Shown: piece by piece, positions 14,559 to 22,799 of the stretch
Layout: each line of letters opens with the position of its first letter
How positions within the stretch are numbered: position 1 is the stretch's first letter
Assembly: GCA_021731185.1 (NCBI GenBank)
Contig: JAKFXW010000202.1
Location: forward strand, 1 to 22,799
DNA length: 22,799 bases
Source: Gallionellaceae bacterium
GTDB taxonomy: Bacteria > Pseudomonadota > Gammaproteobacteria > Burkholderiales > Gallionellaceae
Direction: 5' to 3'
Made by a program: the position numbers and the translations under genes
The notes under the pieces: model-generated
Seen by the model: the letters and a program-made list of their open reading frames with translations, nothing else
Told to the model about the DNA's origin: nothing
Databases searched by the model: none

Positions 14559-16449
14559 TATGCCCCCCCACTTTTGCTTTAACTAAAGGTTTGGGTACTT
14601 TACCCAGCATGAAGTAATCCAGTACTTTGCGCGCGATGGGCGCGGCGGTGGAGCTGCCATGCCCGCCGTTTTCTACCAGCACGACCAACGCAATTTTAGG
14701 TTGTTCAGCGGGTGCGAAAGCAATGAACCATGCATGATCGCGATGTCGCTCATCAATCTTTTTCTCATCATATTTCTCACCCTGCTTGATATTGATAACC
14801 TGCGCTGTGCCAGTTTTTCCAGCCATCACATAGGGCACACCATTGCCTGCCCAAGCGGCTGTACCACCCGGTTTGGTCACAGCGATCATGGCGCGTTTAA
14901 CCAGATCGAGATGTTCGGCCTTCAGATTAACTTGCTGTACAGCTTGCGGTACTGTTGTAGCAATGATGGCATTATTAGAGCCACTCTCAATTTTTTTGAC
15001 CAGATGTGGGCGATGAAAAATCCCATTATTGGCCAGCGTGGCAGTGGCCACCGCCAATTGCAGTGGGGTGACCAAGCTGTAGCCCTGCCCGATGCCGACT
15101 GATACCGTATCGCCCGGATACCAAATTTGTTTGTATCGTCGCTGCTTCCATTCTTCAGAAGGTAATAAGCCGGAAACCTCGCCTTCCAAATCAATGCCAG
15201 TCTGTTTGCCAAAACCAAATTGGCTCATGAAGTTGAAGATGTTGCCTATGCCCATTTCGGTGGCTAATCCATAGTAATAGGTGTCACACGAGATCACGAT
15301 GGATTTAAATAAATCCACGATGCCATGCCCATCCTGTTTCCAATCGCGATAGCGGTGGCGATTGCCGGGCAAGGTGAAAAATCCGGGATCACTGATAGTT
15401 TTTTCAGGCGTGCGCGTGTTGTAGGTCAAACCCGCTAACGCCATAAAAGGTTTGATAGTAGAGCCAGGCGGATACTGACCGCGTAGTGCGCGATTGTTCA
15501 GTGGTACATCCAACGAGTTACTCAACTCATTCCAACTTTGCTCATCAATGCCGTCAATAAATAAATTAGGATCGTAGCCAGGCTTACTGACAAAGGCTAA
15601 CACTTCGCCATTACTGGGATCGATTGCCACCATCGCACCGCGATAATCTCCGAATGCCTGCTCCGCAACTGACTGCAATTTCACGTCCAGCGTCAGTGTT
15701 AAATCATTGCCCGATATGGGTGCGGTGCTGGACACGGTACGCACTTCACGTCCGGCGGAATCAACCTCAACGCGCTGGATACCTGTTATGCCGTGTAATT
15801 CTTTCTCGTAGCTTTGCTCAATACCTATTTTGCCGATGTAATCTGTGCCCAGATAGTTGGAGGAGTCTTCTCCGGCATCAATAGTTTTCAAGTCTTCATC
15901 ATTGATGCGACTGATGTAGCCGATGAAATGTGAAGTCAACTCGCGATGCGGATACTCGCGAAACAAACGCGCTTTAATTTCCACACCAGGAAAACGATAA
16001 ACTTGTGCGGCCATGCGCGCCACTTCAACATCAGTTAAGCGGCTGCGTATGGGCAGACTGTTGAAGTTGCGGCTTTCGGCTAATAATTTTTTGAAGCGCT
16101 TGCGATCCTTGTTGGAAATATCGATCAGCAATGCCAGTTGGTTGATGAGGCCTTCCATATCTTTCACTTTACTGGGGGTGATTTCCAGTGTGTAACCAGA
16201 ATAATTGCGCGCCAGCACTTCACCGTTGCGATCCCGAATCACGCCGCGACTCGGCACAATCGGCACGATGGAAATGCGGTTATTCTCCGCCAGCGTTTCG
16301 TAATGGCTGTGCTTAATGACCTGCAAATAAACAAAGCGCGCCAGCAGTAAAAAAAACAGCAGCAGTACAAAGCTCACGCAGAACATCAAGCGTAAGCGGA
16401 AATGATGTATTTCCCGCTGCGAATCTTTGAACTCGACGCGATGGTTCAT
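14545..16449 (-). CDS. mrdA: Penicillin-binding protein 2 (MrdA), peptidoglycan transpeptidase
   Basis: A 634-residue monofunctional class B PBP of the elongasome that cross-links the glycan made by RodA. One N-terminal membrane anchor (about 20-43, LRLMFCVSFVLLLFFLLLARF) is followed by the pedestal domain (PSRGVIRDRNGEVLARN, GYTLEITPSKV). The transpeptidase domain has all three active-site motifs: STIK with Ser330 and Lys333 (PPGSTIKPF), SCD at 387-389, and KTGTAQ from Lys545. Length agrees with E. coli PBP2 (633). The ribosome-binding site is weak (ttggaattagc). The gene overlaps rodA at its 3' end and is separated from mreD by 239 nt holding a MITE-like repeat, which breaks the otherwise tight cluster. 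Confidence 0.97.
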   Translation of the reverse strand: MNHRVEFKDSQREIHHFRLRLMFCVSFVLLLFFLLLARFVYLQVIKHSHYETLAENNRISIVPIVPSRGVIRDRNGEVLARNYSGYTLEITPSKVKDMEGLINQLALLIDISNKDRKRFKKLLAESRNFNSLPIRSRLTDVEVARMAAQVYRFPGVEIKARLFREYPHRELTSHFIGYISRINDEDLKTIDAGEDSSNYLGTDYIGKIGIEQSYEKELHGITGIQRVEVDSAGREVRTVSSTAPISGNDLTLTLDVKLQSVAEQAFGDYRGAMVAIDPSNGEVLAFVSKPGYDPNLFIDGIDEQSWNELSNSLDVPLNNRALRGQYPPGSTIKPFMALAGLTYNTRTPEKTISDPGFFTLPGNRHRYRDWKQDGHGIVDLFKSIVISCDTYYYGLATEMGIGNIFNFMSQFGFGKQTGIDLEGEVSGLLPSEEWKQRRYKQIWYPGDTVSVGIGQGYSLVTPLQLAVATATLANNGIFHRPHLVKKIESGSNNAIIATTVPQAVQQVNLKAEHLDLVKRAMIAVTKPGGTAAWAGNGVPYVMAGKTGTAQVINIKQGEKYDEKKIDERHRDHAWFIAFAPAEQPKIALVVLVENGGHGSSTAAPIARKVLDYFMLGKVPKPLVKAKVGGHIEGD

Positions 16450-16489
16450 GCTAATTCCAATATCCCGATAGAAACAACATTAATGCTTT

Positions 16490-16639
16490 GCGTAGGTTGG
16501 GTTAGACGCGCAGCGGCGCATACGATCTTTCATCGGCTTTAGCCGATAGAAAGTCGGCGTACCCCTGTGGTGTAACCCAACAAAATCGGCCATTTTACCC
16601 ATTGCTTGTTGGGTTACGGCTACGCCTAATCCAACCTGC
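16490..16639. repeat. MITE-like repeat between mreD and mrdA
   Basis: The ends gtaggttgggttagacg (16491-16507) and the complement of 16623-16639 match at 14 of 17 bases. Inside are two perfect hairpins: atcggct/agccgat (16532-16547) and gtaacccaacaa/ttgttgggttac (16572-16583 and 16606-16617). Repeats of the gtaggttgggttag...ctaacccaacctac kind are, from memory, widespread in proteobacterial intergenic DNA. No gene is supported in 16450-16688. Confidence 0.75.
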
Positions 16640-16688
16640 AAAATCGCACTTTTTAACGAAAAATAGAATAAGTTCTCGATTGGGGCGG

Positions 16689-17207
16689 TCACAGCTGGCC
16701 AGAATGGTTGCGCAGATGGCGCAGTGATTGCAACATTAAGGTGAGCGGAGCCCACAGCGCAGCCGAAAAAATACTGCTGATAAAATATTCCCATACCATG
16801 TGTCCAGAAAGCTGCCAATGCACGGTGGCATAAATAGCTTGCGACAATAAAAGTAATGGGAAGACTTGTAAAGTTTGCTGGCGCAGATCAAACATCTGCA
16901 CGCGCCGATGCAATACCACGCCGCCAAATGCCAGTACCGAATAGGCCAGCGCATGTTGCCCAAACAGGCTGGCATCCGCTACATCAGCCAATATGCCGAC
17001 CATCCATGCAATGCCTATGCCGACTCGATAAGGCTTGTGCGTACACCAATACAGCAAAATCAGCGCGACAAAATCAGGACGCAATGCCAGCCCCCAGCCT
17101 TGCCATGGCAACCAGTTGAGCAGCAGCGCAATCAACATGCTGCCCACAATAAAGCTGCCGCTGGAGGCAGATAAAAATTCCTGGTTTCTTGGGGCGGATT
17201 CACTCAT
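16689..17207 (-). CDS. mreD: Rod shape-determining protein MreD
   Basis: A 172-residue integral inner-membrane protein of the elongasome, needed with MreB and MreC to hold rod shape. About five to six hydrophobic spans are visible. Family features include ALRPDFVALILLYWCTHKPYRVGIGIAWMVGILADVADASLFGQHALAYSV, where the RPD and GxxxDV-GQHAL parts are characteristic. The ATG overlaps the mreC stop in an ATGA arrangement, indicating translational coupling. Length is typical (about 160-175). The C-terminal end LRHLRNHSGQL is a little extended but ordinary. Confidence 0.93.
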   Translation of the reverse strand: MSESAPRNQEFLSASSGSFIVGSMLIALLLNWLPWQGWGLALRPDFVALILLYWCTHKPYRVGIGIAWMVGILADVADASLFGQHALAYSVLAFGGVVLHRRVQMFDLRQQTLQVFPLLLLSQAIYATVHWQLSGHMVWEYFISSIFSAALWAPLTLMLQSLRHLRNHSGQL

Positions 17208-18115
17208 GGAGTTTTATGGGGAAACTTTGGGGATTTTCTGACTACTTTTTCAACCTCGGTTTCCGGACGTGTGGGTAATTTTGGCAAGCCTGTCAGAATT
17301 AAAAGTTGACGATTTTTGTCTACTCCCGCCAACGGCGTGCAGGCGATACGCGCAAACGGATACGCCGGATTACGCTCAACTTGCGTGACCCGTGCTACGG
17401 GTAAACCCGGTGGATAAGTGCCGTCTAGACCTGAGGTAACCAACACATCGCCAACTTCTATCTCAGCGTTGACGGGTGTGTAGCGCAGCGTTATTTCTCC
17501 CGCGCCGCCCGAGCCAAAGGCGATGGCGCGCAAGCCGTTACGCAATACCTGTACGGGCACGGTATGGTCCTTGTCAGTAATGAGCGTAACTTCGCTGACC
17601 CACGGATAAACGCGGGTGATTTGCCCGACCACGCCTGTTTCATCAATCACAATTTGCCCAGCCAATACATTTGCGCTCGACCCTTTATTCAGAAAAAGTT
17701 TGCGCTTGAATATATCTCGTTCAACGAAGATTATCTCGGCCAATTGCATCGGATATTCAGCGCGCTGCTGTACGGCCAGTAAGCTGCGTAGATGCCCCAC
17801 TTCGGCCTGTAATACTTGCAATTGTTGTAGCTGTGCGGCTTGTTCGGTGCTGTTCAGGCGTAGCTGTTCATTGTCCTGCACTAATCGTGTTTGGGTGATT
17901 AGATATTCGCCAGCTTCATGCCATAGCTTGCTGGGGAAGGTAGCCAGGCTTTGCAGAGCATTCACGGGAATAAATAATATATTTCGTGCATATTCCAGAT
18001 ATTTGAAACGCGCATCAACAAAAAGTAGCAGCAGAGAAAGTAATGCGAAAAACACCAGACGCGCAGCTTCGCTTGGTCCGCGATTGAAGAAGCGGAAAGA
18101 ACGCGTGTGCTCCAT
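17204..18115 (-). CDS. mreC: Rod shape-determining protein MreC
   Basis: A 303-residue bitopic periplasmic protein that connects MreB filaments with MreD, RodA and PBP2. The N-terminus MEHTRSFRFFNRGPSEAARLVFFALLS has the typical cytoplasmic FFxRGPS motif followed by one membrane span (about 20-36). A coiled coil follows (about 75-115, rich in Leu/Gln: EQLRLNSTEQAAQLQQLQVLQ). Then come the beta domains (LAEIIFVERDIFKRKLFLNKGSS, GVVGQITRVYPWVSEVTLITD, GDVLVTSGLDGTYPPGLPVARV). The ribosome-binding site is poor (a pyrimidine-rich leader), but the start fits the family. It lies 73 nt after mreB with no terminator seen, and overlaps mreD. Confidence 0.95.
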   Translation of the reverse strand: MEHTRSFRFFNRGPSEAARLVFFALLSLLLLFVDARFKYLEYARNILFIPVNALQSLATFPSKLWHEAGEYLITQTRLVQDNEQLRLNSTEQAAQLQQLQVLQAEVGHLRSLLAVQQRAEYPMQLAEIIFVERDIFKRKLFLNKGSSANVLAGQIVIDETGVVGQITRVYPWVSEVTLITDKDHTVPVQVLRNGLRAIAFGSGGAGEITLRYTPVNAEIEVGDVLVTSGLDGTYPPGLPVARVTQVERNPAYPFARIACTPLAGVDKNRQLLILTGLPKLPTRPETEVEKVVRKSPKFPHKTP

Positions 18116-18188
18116 TCAAAAAAAGAAAGTTTGAAAAACAACAATGTGGGCGAACAAGACAGTCATTTGGCCGTGCTTTAAACGAGAC

Positions 18189-19232
18189 TTAATCATAGAT
18201 AAAAATGCCCGTATTTTTATCCATGCTATCCAGTGCCTTGCCCGATCCGCGTACCACGCAGGTTAGCGGGTCATCTGCAATTAAAACAGGCAAACCAGAT
18301 TCTTCCATCAGTAGCCGATCAATATCACGCAACAACGCGCCGCCTCCGGTAAGCACCATGCCCTTGCGCGCAATATCGCCACCGAGTTCGGGAGGTGTCT
18401 GTTCAAGCGCAATTTTCACTGCGCTGACTATGCTGTTTAGCGGATCGGTCAGTGCTTCTAATACTTCATTGCTGGAAATGGTGAAGCTACGCGGCACACC
18501 TTCTGCCAGATTGCGACCCATCACTTCCATTTCTTTTACTTCGCTGCCGGGAAATGCTGAACCGATTCCTTTTTTAATCTGCTCGGCGGTGGTCTCGCCG
18601 ATCAACATACCGTAGTTACGGCGGATGTAATTGATGATGGCTTCGTCCAGCTTGTCTCCGCCCACGCGCACCGAGCCGGAATATACTGTGCCGCCCAGCG
18701 ACATCACGCCAACTTCGGTCGTGCCACCACCAATATCCACCACCATCGAACCTGTAGCATCTTCAACTGGTAAATCCGCGCCTATTGCTGCTGCCATCGG
18801 TTCTTCGATCAATTCCACACGGCGTGCGCCAGCACCGTAAGCTGATTCGCGAATAGCACGACGTTCTACTTGGGTGGAGCCACAGGGCACGCAAATGACG
18901 ATGCGCGGACTGGGTCGAAAAATACCAGATTGATGCACTCGGCCTATAAATTGTTTAAGCATTTGCTCGGTCACAGTAAAGTCGGCGATCACGCCATCGC
19001 GCATCGGGCGAATAACGGTAATGTTGCCTGGCGTGCGCCCCAGCATTTGCTTGGCTGCCAGCCCTACCTGCTGAATAATTTTTTTCCCATTCGGGCCGCC
19101 CTCTTGCCTGATAGCGACCACAGATGGCTCATTTAAAACAATGCCCTGTCCGCGCGCCCAAATTAATGTGTTGGCAGTACCTAAGTCTATGGCGAGGTCG
19201 TTGGTAAAATAATTATCAAAAATTTTGAACAT
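18189..19232 (-). CDS. mreB: Rod shape-determining actin-like protein MreB
   Basis: A 347-residue bacterial actin that forms membrane-associated filaments guiding elongasome movement. Phosphate-1 motif DLGTANT (16-22), PRIVICVPCGSTQVERRAI, phosphate-2 MVVDIGGGTTEVGVMSLGG and the adenosine motif MVLTGGGALLRDID are all present, and the C-terminus is full length. The frame also opens at a GTG (19242-19244), but the ATG at 19232 gives MFKIFDNYFTNDLAIDLGTANT, which agrees with the family N-terminus. Neither has an ideal ribosome-binding site (AAAGGG lies 13 bases before the ATG). It is first of the mreBCD-mrdA-rodA-rlpA cluster and divergent from gatC across about 105 bp, which must hold promoters for both. 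Confidence 0.97.
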   Translation of the reverse strand: MFKIFDNYFTNDLAIDLGTANTLIWARGQGIVLNEPSVVAIRQEGGPNGKKIIQQVGLAAKQMLGRTPGNITVIRPMRDGVIADFTVTEQMLKQFIGRVHQSGIFRPSPRIVICVPCGSTQVERRAIRESAYGAGARRVELIEEPMAAAIGADLPVEDATGSMVVDIGGGTTEVGVMSLGGTVYSGSVRVGGDKLDEAIINYIRRNYGMLIGETTAEQIKKGIGSAFPGSEVKEMEVMGRNLAEGVPRSFTISSNEVLEALTDPLNSIVSAVKIALEQTPPELGGDIARKGMVLTGGGALLRDIDRLLMEESGLPVLIADDPLTCVVRGSGKALDSMDKNTGIFIYD

Positions 19233-19337
19233 AGGAAAATGCACACCCTTTAGAAGGTAGGTTTCAGAAGGTGTTTATGATACCCTCTCAACCTGTTTAA
19301 AGAAAGCCAACTTGCATTAAAGAAAGTAGCCAAGCCT

Positions 19338-19625
19338 ATGTCAATTAACATTAATGATGTTCATAAGATTGCTCGATTGGCTCGGCTGGCGATCACCGAG
19401 CAGGAAGCGCAAGCTGCCGAAGCGCAGTTGACCACCATTTTTAAGTTGATTGAGCAGATGCAAGCAGTCGATACAACTGGCATTCAGCCTATGTCATACG
19501 CGCAGGATGCCACGCAGCGTTTGCGCGAGGATAGGGTGAATGAGATAGATCAGCGCGAATTGTTTCAAACGCTCGCGCCGCAAGTTGAACGTAACCTCTA
19601 TCTGGTTCCGCCAGCGATAGAGTAA
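19338..19625 (+). CDS. gatC: Aspartyl/glutamyl-tRNA(Asn/Gln) amidotransferase subunit C
   Basis: A 95-residue small subunit of GatCAB, which amidates misacylated Asp-tRNA-Asn and/or Glu-tRNA-Gln. GatC wraps around GatA and stabilises the complex. The family pattern is complete: VHKIARLARLAITEQEAQAAEAQLTTIFKLIEQMQAVDTTGIQPMSYAQD, then LREDRVNE and ERNLYLVPPAIE. Length is normal. The ribosome-binding site is weak (aaagaaag about 10 bases upstream). It is first of gatC-gatA-gatB, with 104 nt before gatA. Divergence from mreB is a familiar betaproteobacterial arrangement, from memory. Confidence 0.96.
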   Translation: MSININDVHKIARLARLAITEQEAQAAEAQLTTIFKLIEQMQAVDTTGIQPMSYAQDATQRLREDRVNEIDQRELFQTLAPQVERNLYLVPPAIE

Positions 19626-19670
19626 ATTTCCAAAGTAATAATTAAGCAATCATCTGAGTCGCCCTAAATA

Positions 19671-19698
19671 AACCCTAAACAAAAAACCCTAAACAAAA
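19671..19698 (+). repeat. Tandem 14-bp duplication between gatC and gatA
   Basis: aaccctaaacaaaa occurs at 19671-19684 and again at 19685-19698, preceded by a partial unit (ccctaaat at 19662). It lies within the gatC-gatA gap. It is probably a replication-slippage product; no terminator is seen. Confidence 0.7.
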
Positions 19699-19729
19699 AA
19701 ATAGCCACAGCACAGCATTAATCACGTCC

Positions 19730-21256
19730 ATGCCTAATCAGTCCCCTTTGCATTTCAGTTTGCGCCAACTTAGTAGCGCGTTGCACACCAAAAAAATTTC
19801 CAGTGTTGAATTGACTCAGATGTACTTGGAGCGCATCGCCGTACATAATTCGACACTCAATGTCTATATCACCACGAATGCTGAAATGAGCTTGGCGCAG
19901 GCGCGCCATGCCGATGCCCGGTTGGCGAAAAATAACAGCCATGCTTTACCTGTAATTTCTAATTTAACAGGCATCCCCATCGCACAAAAAGATATTTTTT
20001 GCGCTAAAGATTGGCGTACTACCTGCGGTTCGAAGATGCTGGAAAATTTCATTGCGCCTTATGACGCACACGTCATTCAGCAATTTAACGAAGCGGGTGC
20101 GGTCAATTTAGGCAAGACCAATATGGACGAATTCGCGATGGGTTCATCCAATGAAACTTCATATTTCGGCGCGGTAAAAAATCCGTGGAATCATGATGTC
20201 GTGCCCGGCGGCAGTTCAGGTGGTTCGGCGGCGGCGGTGGCAGCGCGACTGTGCGCGGCAGCTACAGGCACCGACACGGGCGGCTCTATTCGACAACCTG
20301 CGGCGCTATGTGGCATCAGCGGCATTAAGCCTACCTATGGCGTGGTGTCGCGTTACGGCATGATTGCCTTCGCTTCCAGCCTTGACCAAGCGGGGCCGAT
20401 GGCGCGTAGCGCGGAAGATTTAGCGCTCATGTTAAACACCATGGCGGGTTTTGATGAGCGTGATTCAACCAGCTTGCAGCGTCCCCCCGAAAATTACTTG
20501 CGTGATATAGATGCTAAGCAATCCTCCAGCAGCCAACCTTTAAGCGGTTTACGCATAGGGTTGCCCCAGGAATTTTTTGCCGACGGCTTGAGCGATGATG
20601 TCGCTCAAGCCGTCGCGGCAGCAATAGTCGAATATCAAAAGCTAGGCGCAACGGTAGTTAATATCAGCCTGCCCAATTCAAAATTATCCATACCGGTTTA
20701 TTACGTAATTGCACCAGCAGAGGCTTCCAGCAACCTGTCGCGCTTTGATGGGGTGCGCTACGGCTATCGCGCCAAGGAATATTCTGACCTGACCGACATG
20801 TATCAAAAATCGCGTGCACAAGGTTTTGGCGCGGAAGTGAAACGCCGTATCATGATCGGCACCTATGTTTTATCACACGGCTACTACGATGCTTATTACG
20901 TGCAGGCGCAAAAAATTCGTCGTTTAATCGCGCAAGATTTCGACCATGCGTTCAAGCAATGCGATGTCATTATGGGACCCACTACGCCGTCCACCGCATT
21001 CAAGCTCGGTGAAAAAGGCGACGACCCAGTACAAATGTATTTGTCCGATATTTACACTATCGCCGTGAACTTAGCGGGCTTGCCGGGCATGTCTATTCCG
21101 GCAGGATTCGGCAAAAATAAATTACCTATCGGTTTGCAAATTATAGGCAATTATTTTTCTGAAGCGCAGATGTTGAATGTGGCACATTGCTATCAGCAAG
21201 CAACAGACTGGCATGTGCGTATACCCCCCAATATTATTAACGACCGGGGGCTTTGA
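19730..21256 (+). CDS. gatA: Aspartyl/glutamyl-tRNA(Asn/Gln) amidotransferase subunit A
   Basis: A 508-residue amidase that releases ammonia from glutamine or asparagine for transfer by GatB. The amidase-signature catalytic triad is seen with exact family spacing: Lys87 (IPIAQKDIF), cis-Ser162 (PGGSSGGSAAAV) and nucleophile Ser186 (GTDTGGSIRQPAA). Other family segments include GKTNMDEFAMGSSNETSYFG, GIKPTYGVVSRYGMIAFASSLDQAGPMAR and GPTTPSTAFKLGE. The ATG at 19730 lacks a clear ribosome-binding site. It is slightly longer than usual (about 485), the extra residues being in small loops, for instance the Ser/Gln-rich DAKQSSSSQPL near 262-272. gatB starts one base after its stop. Confidence 0.97.
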   Translation: MPNQSPLHFSLRQLSSALHTKKISSVELTQMYLERIAVHNSTLNVYITTNAEMSLAQARHADARLAKNNSHALPVISNLTGIPIAQKDIFCAKDWRTTCGSKMLENFIAPYDAHVIQQFNEAGAVNLGKTNMDEFAMGSSNETSYFGAVKNPWNHDVVPGGSSGGSAAAVAARLCAAATGTDTGGSIRQPAALCGISGIKPTYGVVSRYGMIAFASSLDQAGPMARSAEDLALMLNTMAGFDERDSTSLQRPPENYLRDIDAKQSSSSQPLSGLRIGLPQEFFADGLSDDVAQAVAAAIVEYQKLGATVVNISLPNSKLSIPVYYVIAPAEASSNLSRFDGVRYGYRAKEYSDLTDMYQKSRAQGFGAEVKRRIMIGTYVLSHGYYDAYYVQAQKIRRLIAQDFDHAFKQCDVIMGPTTPSTAFKLGEKGDDPVQMYLSDIYTIAVNLAGLPGMSIPAGFGKNKLPIGLQIIGNYFSEAQMLNVAHCYQQATDWHVRIPPNIINDRGL

Positions 21257-21257
21257 C

Positions 21258-22748
21258 ATGAATTGGGAAATCGTCATCGGGCTGGAAATTCACAGCCAAC
21301 TTTCTACGCAATCAAAAATATTTTCGGGGGCGAGCACGGCATTTGGTGCTGAGCCAAATTCACAGGCTTGCGCGGTGGACATCGCTTTGCCGGGCGTGTT
21401 GCCAGTGCTGAATAAAGGTGCGGTTGAGCGCGCGATTAAATTTGGTTTGGCGGTGGGCGCGCCGATCGCGCCGCGCTCGATATTTGCGCGTAAAAATTAT
21501 TTCTATCCTGATTTACCCAAGGGGTATCAGATCAGCCAATTCGACCAGCCTGTAGTGGGTCAGGGCGCGTTGACCATACAAGTCGAGCCGTTATCTGGCA
21601 GTGCAAAACCTTACGAAAAAGTAGTGCGCATTACGCGCGCGCATCTCGAAGAAGATGCAGGTAAATCTTTGCATGAGGTCTTCCGTGATTTTTCTGGCAA
21701 TGGCTTGACTGGGGTTGATCTGAATCGTGCGGGCATCCCCTTGCTGGAAATTGTGTCCGAGCCGGACATGCGTTCTGCTGCCGAGGCGGTTGCGTATGCT
21801 AAAGCTATGCATAGCCTCGTGCGCTGGATTGATATTTGCGATGGCAATATGCAGGAAGGCTCGTTTCGCTGTGATGCGAATGTGTCGGTGCGGCGTATGG
21901 GTGAGGAGAAGCTCGGCACGCGCCGTGAAATTAAAAATTTGAACTCGTTTAAATTTTTGCAGCAGGCGATTGAGTACGAAGCGCAATGGCAAATTGATAC
22001 CCTTGAAAGCGGCGGGAAAATTCAGCAGGCGACGGTGTTATTCGACGCAGACAAAGGCGAGACACGTGCCATGCGAAACAAAGAAGACGCACACGACTAT
22101 CGCTATTTTCCTGATCCGGATTTATTGCCGCTGGCTATTTCGCCGCAGTGGATAGAAGAGATCAGGCGCGACATGCACGAGCCACGTGAATCAATGCGCA
22201 AGAGATTTATTGAGGAATACCACTTTGAACCATATATGGCAAATAGCTTGGTAGCAGATCGCGATCGTGCGGTGTATTTTGATAGTTTTTGGAAATATTA
22301 CATACCAATGGTCGTTGGCAAAGATGATAGTGCAGTAAGTGGTGCTAACTGGGCGATGATTGAAATTGGAGCAATGCTTAATCTGAGCGGCTTATCGATT
22401 ACACAAACACCGATAACTCCTGAAGCTCTTGCTGTGTTGGTTGCAAGAATTGTTGACGGCACGATTAGTCATAAAATAGCGAAAGAAGTGTTCGGTTATA
22501 TGTGGGCGGGTGAAGGCAGCGCGGATGCCATCATCGAAGCTAAAGGACTCAAGCAAGTATCCGATATTGGCGCGTTGGAAAAAATTATAGATGAGGTGAT
22601 CGCCGCTAATCCGGCACAACTTGCCGAATATCGCGCGGGCAAAGAAAAGGTATTCGGATTTTTTGTGGGCTTGTCCATGAAAGCCAGTAAAGGCAAGGCA
22701 AACCCTGTGCAGCTTAACGATATATTAAAGCGTAAACTCGCGCCTTAA
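21258..22748 (+). CDS. gatB: Aspartyl/glutamyl-tRNA(Asn/Gln) amidotransferase subunit B
   Basis: A 496-residue subunit of GatCAB that binds the misacylated tRNA, phosphorylates the side chain with ATP and adds the ammonia from GatA. The start at 21258 (MNWEIVIGLEIHSQLSTQSKIFSG) fits the family exactly and follows a G-rich ribosome-binding stretch; the frame is open further upstream only by overlap with gatA. Kinase-domain motifs include YFYPDLPKGYQISQFDQP, HLEEDAGKSLHE, DLNRAGIPLLEIVSEPDMRS, DGNMQEGSFRCDANVSVR and KEDAHDYRYFPDPDLLP. The C-terminal tRNA-binding YqeY-like domain (about 340-496) ends in KASKGKANPVQLNDILKRKL. The gene is one base after gatA, so translation is coupled. The last 51 bases of the window after it show nothing recognisable. 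Confidence 0.97.
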   Translation: MNWEIVIGLEIHSQLSTQSKIFSGASTAFGAEPNSQACAVDIALPGVLPVLNKGAVERAIKFGLAVGAPIAPRSIFARKNYFYPDLPKGYQISQFDQPVVGQGALTIQVEPLSGSAKPYEKVVRITRAHLEEDAGKSLHEVFRDFSGNGLTGVDLNRAGIPLLEIVSEPDMRSAAEAVAYAKAMHSLVRWIDICDGNMQEGSFRCDANVSVRRMGEEKLGTRREIKNLNSFKFLQQAIEYEAQWQIDTLESGGKIQQATVLFDADKGETRAMRNKEDAHDYRYFPDPDLLPLAISPQWIEEIRRDMHEPRESMRKRFIEEYHFEPYMANSLVADRDRAVYFDSFWKYYIPMVVGKDDSAVSGANWAMIEIGAMLNLSGLSITQTPITPEALAVLVARIVDGTISHKIAKEVFGYMWAGEGSADAIIEAKGLKQVSDIGALEKIIDEVIAANPAQLAEYRAGKEKVFGFFVGLSMKASKGKANPVQLNDILKRKLAP

Positions 22749-22799
22749 TTCCAATTCCTGATAAAAACGATCACAGTGTTGGCTTCGTTTTCGGCTCCT

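Noticed and set aside
16480..16818. Open frame of 112 codons on the minus strand over the mreD-mrdA gap
   Set aside because: It overlaps the 3' end of mreD in another frame and then reads through a palindromic repeat; no family resemblance.
17616..18134. Open frame of 172 codons on the plus strand, Cys-rich
   Set aside because: Antisense to mreC; the Cys/Ser/Arg-rich composition is an antisense artefact of the mreC coiled-coil codons.

Overview
The window reads as a chromosomal segment of a betaproteobacterium, probably of the Nitrosomonadales/Gallionellaceae type. This rests on recalled gene order (mreBCD-mrdA-rodA-rlpA divergent from gatCAB; porin-glnK-amtB divergent from ubiK-comM), the protein sequences and moderate base composition. 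It is an inference, not a database result. No rRNA, tRNA, CRISPR array, phage or complete insertion sequence was recognised.

Layout. 1-1286 is the 5' part of leuS (minus), carrying an in-frame palindromic DNA insertion in the editing domain. 1516-2370 (plus) is an exported FecR-domain protein. It converges, across a cloverleaf-like repeat and a bidirectional terminator, on a two-gene minus-strand unit (2600-5656): an outer-membrane beta-barrel protein followed 12 nt later by a tri-haem cytochrome lipoprotein, a possible surface electron-transfer pair. 6034-9062 (minus) is a nitrogen-assimilation operon, porin-glnK-amtB, preceded by a close match to a sigma-54 promoter and two NtrC-like half sites.

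9553-11579 (plus) holds ubiK and comM. ubiK lies between two inverted copies of a roughly 190-bp palindromic repeat, and the right copy runs into the comM ribosome-binding site. A StbD/Phd-type antitoxin and RelE-type toxin pair (11666-12414) follows; the two genes are unusually separated and the toxin has its own candidate promoter. 12467-19232 (minus) is the rod-shape/elongasome cluster mreB-mreC-mreD-mrdA-rodA-rlpA, interrupted between mreD and mrdA by a MITE-like repeat. Divergent from it, gatC-gatA-gatB (plus, 19338-22748) encodes the tRNA-dependent amidotransferase.

How it works together. Most of the window is core housekeeping (translation, cell shape, nitrogen uptake, ubiquinone synthesis). 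The unusual content is the density of small structured repeats: at least four families, one inserted in the leuS reading frame and another contributing codons to the amtB linker. The beta-barrel/cytochrome pair, the FecR-domain protein and the toxin-antitoxin pair are the accessory genes. I did not find a clear, wholly new multi-gene system; the repeat insertions, the repeat-bounded ubiK and the porin-cytochrome pair are the best candidates for follow-up.
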